Program-made: the position numbers and the translations under genes | Notes under the pieces: generated by a model | The model's database searches: none | Told to the model about the DNA's origin: nothing | Seen by the model: only the letters and a program-made list of their open reading frames with translations | Source: Neobacillus citreus | GTDB taxonomy: Bacteria; Bacillota; Bacilli; Bacillales; Cytobacillaceae | Assembly (NCBI RefSeq): GCF_018343545.2 | Contig: NZ_JAGYPE020000021.1 | Coordinates: forward strand, 1 to 64,000 | Direction: 5' to 3' | DNA: 64,000 bases | Part shown: piece by piece, positions 58,057 to 64,000 of the stretch | How the letters are laid out: every line of letters starts with the position of its first letter | Position numbering within the stretch: position 1 is the first letter of the stretch

Positions 58057-59015
58057 CAGAAAAGTTAACAACCATTAAGGTACAGCTTGAAAATCCTGCA
58101 GAAGCAATGGCGCTGCTCGGAACTTCAGACCAACATTTAAAAATTATTGAACAAGAGCTTAATGTTTCGATTATTACAAGGGGTGAGTCGCTCAACCTCT
58201 CAGGAGATGAGGAGCAGGTTTCTCTTGCTGGGCAAATACTCGACCGCTTAATGTTTGTCATCCGAAAGGGAATTGCCATTAGCGGGCGAGATGTCTTATA
58301 TGCCGTGCAAATGGCTCAAAAGGGAACCCTTGATTACTTTGTGAATCTATATGAGGAAGAAATCGGCAAAAACGTTAAAGGAAAATCCATCCGTGTTAAA
58401 ACGCTTGGCCAAAGGCAATATATCAACTCGATTAAGAAAAATGATTTAGTGTTTGGAATTGGCCCTGCTGGTACAGGAAAAACGTATTTAGCCGTTGTTA
58501 TGGCCGTTAACGCCCTGAAAAATGGACAGGTTAATAAAATCATTTTAACTCGCCCTGCTGTTGAAGCAGGAGAAAGTCTTGGATTTCTTCCTGGCGATTT
58601 AAAAGAAAAGGTCGACCCATATTTACGGCCATTGTATGACGCGCTCCATGATATATTGGGGGCAGAACATACAGGAAGGCTTATCGAACGGGGGACAATC
58701 GAAATTGCTCCGCTTGCGTATATGAGGGGACGGACGCTTGATGATGCTTTCGTTATCCTGGATGAAGCGCAAAATACGACACATGCGCAAATGAAAATGT
58801 TCTTGACAAGACTTGGATTCGGCTCAAAAATGGTCATTACAGGTGACCGAACCCAGATAGACTTGCCAAAAGGAGCTAAATCAGGCCTAGTTGAGGCTGA
58901 GGAAATTCTACAAAATATAAAGGGCATTTCCTTCGTCTATTTTGAAGCGGTCGATGTCGTTCGCCACCCGCTTGTCGGAAGAATCATACTGGCATACGAA
59001 AAAAAGGAAAAATAA
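58053..59015 (+). CDS. phoH: PhoH family ATPase
   Basis: A 320-residue P-loop ATPase. An N-terminal KH-like region is followed by FGIGPAGTGKTYLAVVMAV (Walker A), RPAVEAGESLGFLPGDL, FVILDEAQNTTHAQMKMFLTRLG (Walker B) and VITGDRTQIDLP. PhoH is cytoplasmic and is tied to RNA metabolism, often with YbeY as here. Confidence 0.94.
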   Translation: MTEKLTTIKVQLENPAEAMALLGTSDQHLKIIEQELNVSIITRGESLNLSGDEEQVSLAGQILDRLMFVIRKGIAISGRDVLYAVQMAQKGTLDYFVNLYEEEIGKNVKGKSIRVKTLGQRQYINSIKKNDLVFGIGPAGTGKTYLAVVMAVNALKNGQVNKIILTRPAVEAGESLGFLPGDLKEKVDPYLRPLYDALHDILGAEHTGRLIERGTIEIAPLAYMRGRTLDDAFVILDEAQNTTHAQMKMFLTRLGFGSKMVITGDRTQIDLPKGAKSGLVEAEEILQNIKGISFVYFEAVDVVRHPLVGRIILAYEKKEK

Positions 59016-59026
59016 GATGGACTTGA

Positions 59027-59065
59027 AAGGGACTCACTGCATATAAAAGTGATTCCTTTTTTTTT
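59027..59065 (+). terminator. Terminator after phoH
   Basis: AAGGGACTCACT (59027-59038) pairs with AGTGATTCCTT (59048-59058), followed by a run of at least eight T. Confidence 0.85.
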
Positions 59066-59188
59066 GAGGATGAAACTTGACGGAAAAACTGTTATCATTT
59101 TACATAAAGCAAGCTTTCATCTAAAATCAATAAATAACATAAGTGTAAAGACTTGATAATTCAGGGAAACGTGGTTGGAGGGATATAG

Positions 59189-61360
59189 TTGGAAAAACTG
59201 CAGGTGCATTTCATTCGAATTCGCAAACTGCTGGATAATACATTCTTTCGTATTCTTTTTTTCCTGGTATTAGGAATTGTTCTTTTCACAGCTATGTTTA
59301 ACAACGTAAAGCCGGAAAAGCTGGATATTGAATTGTTTTCAGTGGCAGGAAAAACGATACGGTCTCCAGGGACAGTCGAAGATAAGCAAAGCACGGAGAA
59401 GAAAAGAAAAGAGGCGCGCGACCAGGTTCAGGCTGTCTATACATTAAAAAATGAATATACGCAAAACCGCGTTGACCTAATTACCTCCATTTTCAGCGCT
59501 GCGGCTGAAGTAAATGATGAAGTAAAGGATAATAAAAAAAAGCAGGCTGCAGAGGCTTCTGAGGAGCCGCCACAAATTATAGAGCCTAGTGTTTCAGAAA
59601 AAGTTACGATGCTTAAGTCGAAATTAACGCCGACGGTATCGAAGGATTTATCCGATCAGGTTTTTTCCGCATTAGTTCAGGCAAATAACGAAGAATTGTC
59701 CATTGCAAAAGATTTAACGGTTACCGCCATAAACAATGTAATGACGAAAAGAATATCTGCGGATGAAGTCGAAAATGCTAAAAAGAGGGTTGAGGAAGAG
59801 GTAAAATATTCAGCATTGAGCGAGAATATGAGAATTGCGGCAATTGATCTTGGCAGGTATGCTGTGATCCAAAATGAATTTTATGACCCTTCTGCAACCG
59901 AAGAACTTAGGAGGCAGGCGGCGGAAAGTGTTGAACCCGTTAAGATTCTACAAGGGCAAATTATTGTAGAAGAAGGGAAACTCATAAACCAAGATATTTA
60001 CCGTCAATTGAAGCTTGTTGGACTGCTACATAACGAAAAATCCTTTAAGCCGTTCATTGGATTAGTTGTTTTAATAAGCATTATACTTACATCGCTTTAT
60101 TGTTACTTTTACCAAATGAAATCGCTCCCCGAAAAGAGACAAAACTTTTTGTTATTGTTCGGGATGATTTTCATTCTATCAATTTTTTTATTGAAAATAC
60201 TCAGTATGCTGCAAGTATTTAATTATTCTGCGATTGGCTATCTATTTCCTGCAGCCTTGGCGGGGATGATGATAAAAATTTTAATTGATGAAAAGCTGGC
60301 TATTATGACCTCTATCATCCTTGCAGTTTGCGGCAGTGTATTATTTAATGAAGGCGTATCGGGGACATTAAACTTTTCAGAAGGTATCTATATTTTATTC
60401 AGTGCTTTGGGAGGCATATTATTTTTAAGTAATCAAAACCAGCGGTCAAAAATTCTGCAGGCTGGGATATTTTCTGCAGTAGTGAATCTGTTGACCATTT
60501 TGGCTTTAATGTATTTGCCAAACGGGCAATATTCCGGCTTGGAATATGGGTATTATTTTATTACAGCCCTTGTATCAGGTATTGCCTCTGCGGTGTTGAC
60601 GATTGGCTTACTGCCTTTTTTTGAGGCAAGTTTCGGCATACTATCAACCATTAGGATGATCGAATTATCGAATCCAAATCATCCGCTTTTAAGGAAAATC
60701 TTAATGGAGGCCCCTGGGACCTATCATCATAGCGTGATGGTTGCAAATTTAGCGGAGTCTGCCTGCGAAGCTATTGGTGCAAATGGTTTGCTGGCAAGGG
60801 TAGGAAGCTATTATCATGATATAGGCAAAACGCGGCGGCCAAACTTTTTTATCGAAAATCAAATCCACCATGATAATCCGCATGACCGTCTGCCGCCGGA
60901 CAAAAGCGCGAGCATCATCATTGCCCATGTAACGGATGGTTCGAATATGCTAAAGAAGTGCCATATGCCAAAGGAAATAATTGAAATCGCGGAACAGCAT
61001 CATGGGACCACCTTACTGAAGTTTTTCTATCATAAAGCGCTTCAGGCCGATCCTGATGTAAGGGAAGATGATTTCCGTTATCCCGGTCCGAAGGCACAGT
61101 CAAAGGAATCGGCCGTGGTGGGAATTGCAGATAGTGTTGAGGCTGCAGTACGGTCCTTATCACAGCCTACGCCAGAGTTGATTGAGTCTCTTGTGAAAAA
61201 AATTGTGGCTGACCGTCTTCAAGATGGGCAATTAAATGAATGTGATCTGACCATGAAGGAAATTGAAACTGTCACTTTCACATTATGTGAAACATTAAAG
61301 GGGATCTTTCATTCTAGAATTGAATATCCTGAGCTAACAAAGAAGGTGAAACAAGCATGA
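59189..61360 (+). CDS. pgpH: Cyclic-di-AMP phosphodiesterase PgpH
   Basis: A 723-residue membrane protein. One N-terminal helix, a large extracellular 7TMR-HDED domain (about residues 45-280), seven helices (about 285-480) and a cytoplasmic HD domain with [29 protein letters not shown] and [16 protein letters not shown] that binds metals. It hydrolyses c-di-AMP. TTG start behind TTGGAGGG. The next gene overlaps by four bases. Equals yqfF. Confidence 0.95.
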   Translation: MEKLQVHFIRIRKLLDNTFFRILFFLVLGIVLFTAMFNNVKPEKLDIELFSVAGKTIRSPGTVEDKQSTEKKRKEARDQVQAVYTLKNEYTQNRVDLITSIFSAAAEVNDEVKDNKKKQAAEASEEPPQIIEPSVSEKVTMLKSKLTPTVSKDLSDQVFSALVQANNEELSIAKDLTVTAINNVMTKRISADEVENAKKRVEEEVKYSALSENMRIAAIDLGRYAVIQNEFYDPSATEELRRQAAESVEPVKILQGQIIVEEGKLINQDIYRQLKLVGLLHNEKSFKPFIGLVVLISIILTSLYCYFYQMKSLPEKRQNFLLLFGMIFILSIFLLKILSMLQVFNYSAIGYLFPAALAGMMIKILIDEKLAIMTSIILAVCGSVLFNEGVSGTLNFSEGIYILFSALGGILFLSNQNQRSKILQAGIFSAVVNLLTILALMYLPNGQYSGLEYGYYFITALVSGIASAVLTIGLLPFFEASFGILSTIRMIELSNPNHPLLRKILMEAPGTYHHSVMVANLAESACEAIGANGLLARVGSYYHDIGKTRRPNFFIENQIHHDNPHDRLPPDKSASIIIAHVTDGSNMLKKCHMPKEIIEIAEQHHGTTLLKFFYHKALQADPDVREDDFRYPGPKAQSKESAVVGIADSVEAAVRSLSQPTPELIESLVKKIVADRLQDGQLNECDLTMKEIETVTFTLCETLKGIFHSRIEYPELTKKVKQA

Positions 61361-61827
61361 CATTACTTATTGATTCATTAGATGAAACAGAGCAGCTGTC
61401 TGACCAACAGATGCTTGATGTTGAAAGGTTACTAAATTTTGCAGCAAATAAGCTAAGCATTGAAGAACATAGTGAAGTTTCGGTTACCTTTGTGACAAAT
61501 CAAAGAATCCAAGAAATTAATCGTGAATACCGTGATAAGGACGCGCCAACTGATGTGATTTCATTTGCCATGGAAGAGTTAGGTGAGGGAGAAATAGAAA
61601 TTGAGGGCGCGGAGATGCCAAGGGTATTGGGAGATATTATCATTTCAGTTCCTAAGGCAATGGAGCAGGCAGAAGAATATGGCCATCCTTTCGTAAGGGA
61701 ACTTGGCTTTTTAGCTGTGCATGGATTTCTCCATTTATTAGGGTATGACCACATGACAGAGGAAGAGGAAAAAGAAATGTTCTCTCTGCAGAAGGAAATT
61801 TTAAATGAATATGGACTCGCTAGATAG
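61357..61827 (+). CDS. ybeY: Endoribonuclease YbeY
   Basis: A 156-residue metalloprotein with the zinc motif [11 protein letters not shown] and the central [18 protein letters not shown]. It is required for 16S rRNA 3' end maturation and ribosome quality control. It overlaps both pgpH and dgkA. Confidence 0.96.
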   Translation: MTLLIDSLDETEQLSDQQMLDVERLLNFAANKLSIEEHSEVSVTFVTNQRIQEINREYRDKDAPTDVISFAMEELGEGEIEIEGAEMPRVLGDIIISVPKAMEQAEEYGHPFVRELGFLAVHGFLHLLGYDHMTEEEEKEMFSLQKEILNEYGLAR

Positions 61828-62194
61828 GCCTAAACGAAAAAAATTTTGGCACACCTTTACCTATGCCATAGAAGGAATTGTGACGGCCTTAAAGCATGAA
61901 AGAAATATGCGTTTTCATGCAATAAGCGCTGTTATTGTGATTGCCTTTGGCTTGTTCTTCTCTATTACTAAAATAGAGTGGCTGTTTATTCTCGTTTCAA
62001 TTGGCGGCATGTTTTCGTTGGAATTACTGAATACGGCAATTGAACGCGTAGTAGACCTGGTAACAAATGAGTATAAACCTCTTGCTAAACAGGCGAAGGA
62101 CATTGCTGCCGGAGCAGTGTTCATTTTTGCCATTATTACACTAGTAATAGGAATCGTCATATTTTTACCCTATGTCTTGGAATTGTTTTTGTAA
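61805..62194 (+). CDS. dgkA: Undecaprenol/diacylglycerol kinase
   Basis: A 129-residue membrane kinase: [21 protein letters not shown], three helices and the conserved [16 protein letters not shown] with active-site Glu and Asn. In Gram-positive bacteria the enzyme prefers undecaprenol. It overlaps ybeY by 23 bases; a second ATG six bases later is also possible. Confidence 0.93.
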   Translation: MNMDSLDRPKRKKFWHTFTYAIEGIVTALKHERNMRFHAISAVIVIAFGLFFSITKIEWLFILVSIGGMFSLELLNTAIERVVDLVTNEYKPLAKQAKDIAAGAVFIFAIITLVIGIVIFLPYVLELFL

Positions 62195-62354
62195 GCTTTT
62201 GATTACAGGATTTGAAATGGCCGCTTGATTTAGGTAAAATGACTAAACAGCTTCTTCTTAGAAAAAACTATTTTTAAGAATATTTCAACTATTTTAAATC
62301 TTTTATTTTTTTCTTTACAAATAATGTTTTTTTGGAAAATTTGAGGTAAAATAA

Positions 62355-63708
<1,354 letters not shown>

Positions 63709-63862
63709 TGAATCACTTTAACTAAAGTATTAACACTCTTTCAAGAATATGCATAATCAGTTTTAACAAAATTTACGTCTTATGATTAATGCGTAGGCAG
63801 GCTATGATAATTGTAAGGTTTGAACTGTAACGCTAGTCTAAATATCGAAAGGTGGGGTTTTC

Positions 63863-64000
63863 ATGTTGGATTTTACGTGGAAAATATTTAGCCAAACAGG
63901 TAATATTGACACATATCTTCTCTTTAAAGAGCTTGAGAAGGAAAACCAAGAAATACCCGGTAATCTGAATGAAGAGCTAGCTCAAATCGATTTTCCAGTT
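63863..64000 (+). CDS. yqzL: YqzL family small protein, cut by the window end
   Basis: Forty-six codons without a stop, beginning MLDFTWKIFSQTGNIDTYLL behind AAAGGTGGGG. This is the YqzL family, normally about 47 residues and located between era and recO, so only the stop is likely missing. Function unknown. Confidence 0.88.
   Translation, partial: MLDFTWKIFSQTGNIDTYLLFKELEKENQEIPGNLNEELAQIDFPV

Noticed and set aside
58334-58927. 197-codon frame on the minus strand inside phoH
   Set aside because: Antisense to the conserved ATPase core, with Ser-rich, featureless composition.

Overview
The window is a chromosomal segment of an endospore-forming, naturally competent-type member of the Bacillaceae (low to moderate G+C, strong AGGAGG-type ribosome binding sites, sigK, sda, gpr, spoIIP, yqfC/yqfD, comE genes). 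Gene content and order follow the Bacillus subtilis blocks yrrC-yrrS/mtnN, sda-yqeM-comE, holA-rpsT-gpr-spoIIP-lepA-hemW-hrcA-grpE-dnaK-dnaJ-yqeT-yqeV and rpsU-yqeY-floA-phoH-pgpH-ybeY-dgkA-cdd-era almost gene for gene. Species cannot be fixed from the sequence alone; a Bacillus/Neobacillus/Mesobacillus-like genome fits.

Layout. 1-9532: 3' end of recD2, an inserted amidase gene on the opposite strand, yrrD, two tiny proteins, an AI-2E-type permease, a T-box-controlled alaS, then yrzL, ruvX, yrzB and mltG. 9533-17609: a structured leader followed by the tRNA wobble-uridine genes trmR, trhP1, trhP2, then udk, greA, pbpI, yrrS, yrzA (minus) and mtnN. 17610-23296: a lineage-specific stretch of palindromic repeats, yrhC, a 33-codon ORF with tandem terminators, three tandem yrzI genes plus a remnant, pepF (minus), a small aromatic-rich membrane protein (minus) and a BNR-repeat lipoprotein. 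23297-26333: uninterrupted sigK, divergent pssA/psd, and sda with DnaA boxes upstream. 26334-35921: yqeG, yqeH, aroE, yqeI, nadD, yqeK, rsfS, yqeM, comER (minus), comEA, comEB, comEC. 35989-44041: yqzM (minus), holA, rpsT (minus), gpr, spoIIP, yqxA, lepA, hemW. 44077-52445: CIRCE-controlled hrcA-grpE-dnaK, then dnaJ, prmA, rsmE, mtaB. 52469-64000: Na/Pi symporter family gene (minus), rpsU, yqeY, a short NfeD, floA, yqfB, yqfC, yqfD, phoH, pgpH, ybeY, dgkA, cdd, era and the start of yqzL.

Most of the content is core biology: translation and its quality control (alaS, lepA, rsfS, rpsT, rpsU, prmA, rsmE, era, ybeY, mtaB), protein folding (hrcA regulon), DNA uptake (comE), cell-envelope lipid and peptidoglycan work (mltG, pbpI, pssA, psd, dgkA, floA) and sporulation (sda, sigK, gpr, spoIIP, yqfC, yqfD). 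The less ordinary material lies in the noncoding parts: a three-way-junction RNA ending in a U-run in front of trmR; a 70-nt element present twice (before hemW and before dnaJ) whose companion hairpin has changed sequence but kept its pairing; two genes (pbpI, yqfC) whose Shine-Dalgarno is the 3' arm of the preceding terminator; a Na/Pi transporter leader with facing C7 and G8 tracts that can hide its ribosome binding site; and several intergenic repeat families. No rRNA, tRNA, CRISPR array, insertion sequence or prophage was seen.

Starts were adjusted by hand where a ribosome binding site clearly selects an internal codon; these choices are stated per gene.
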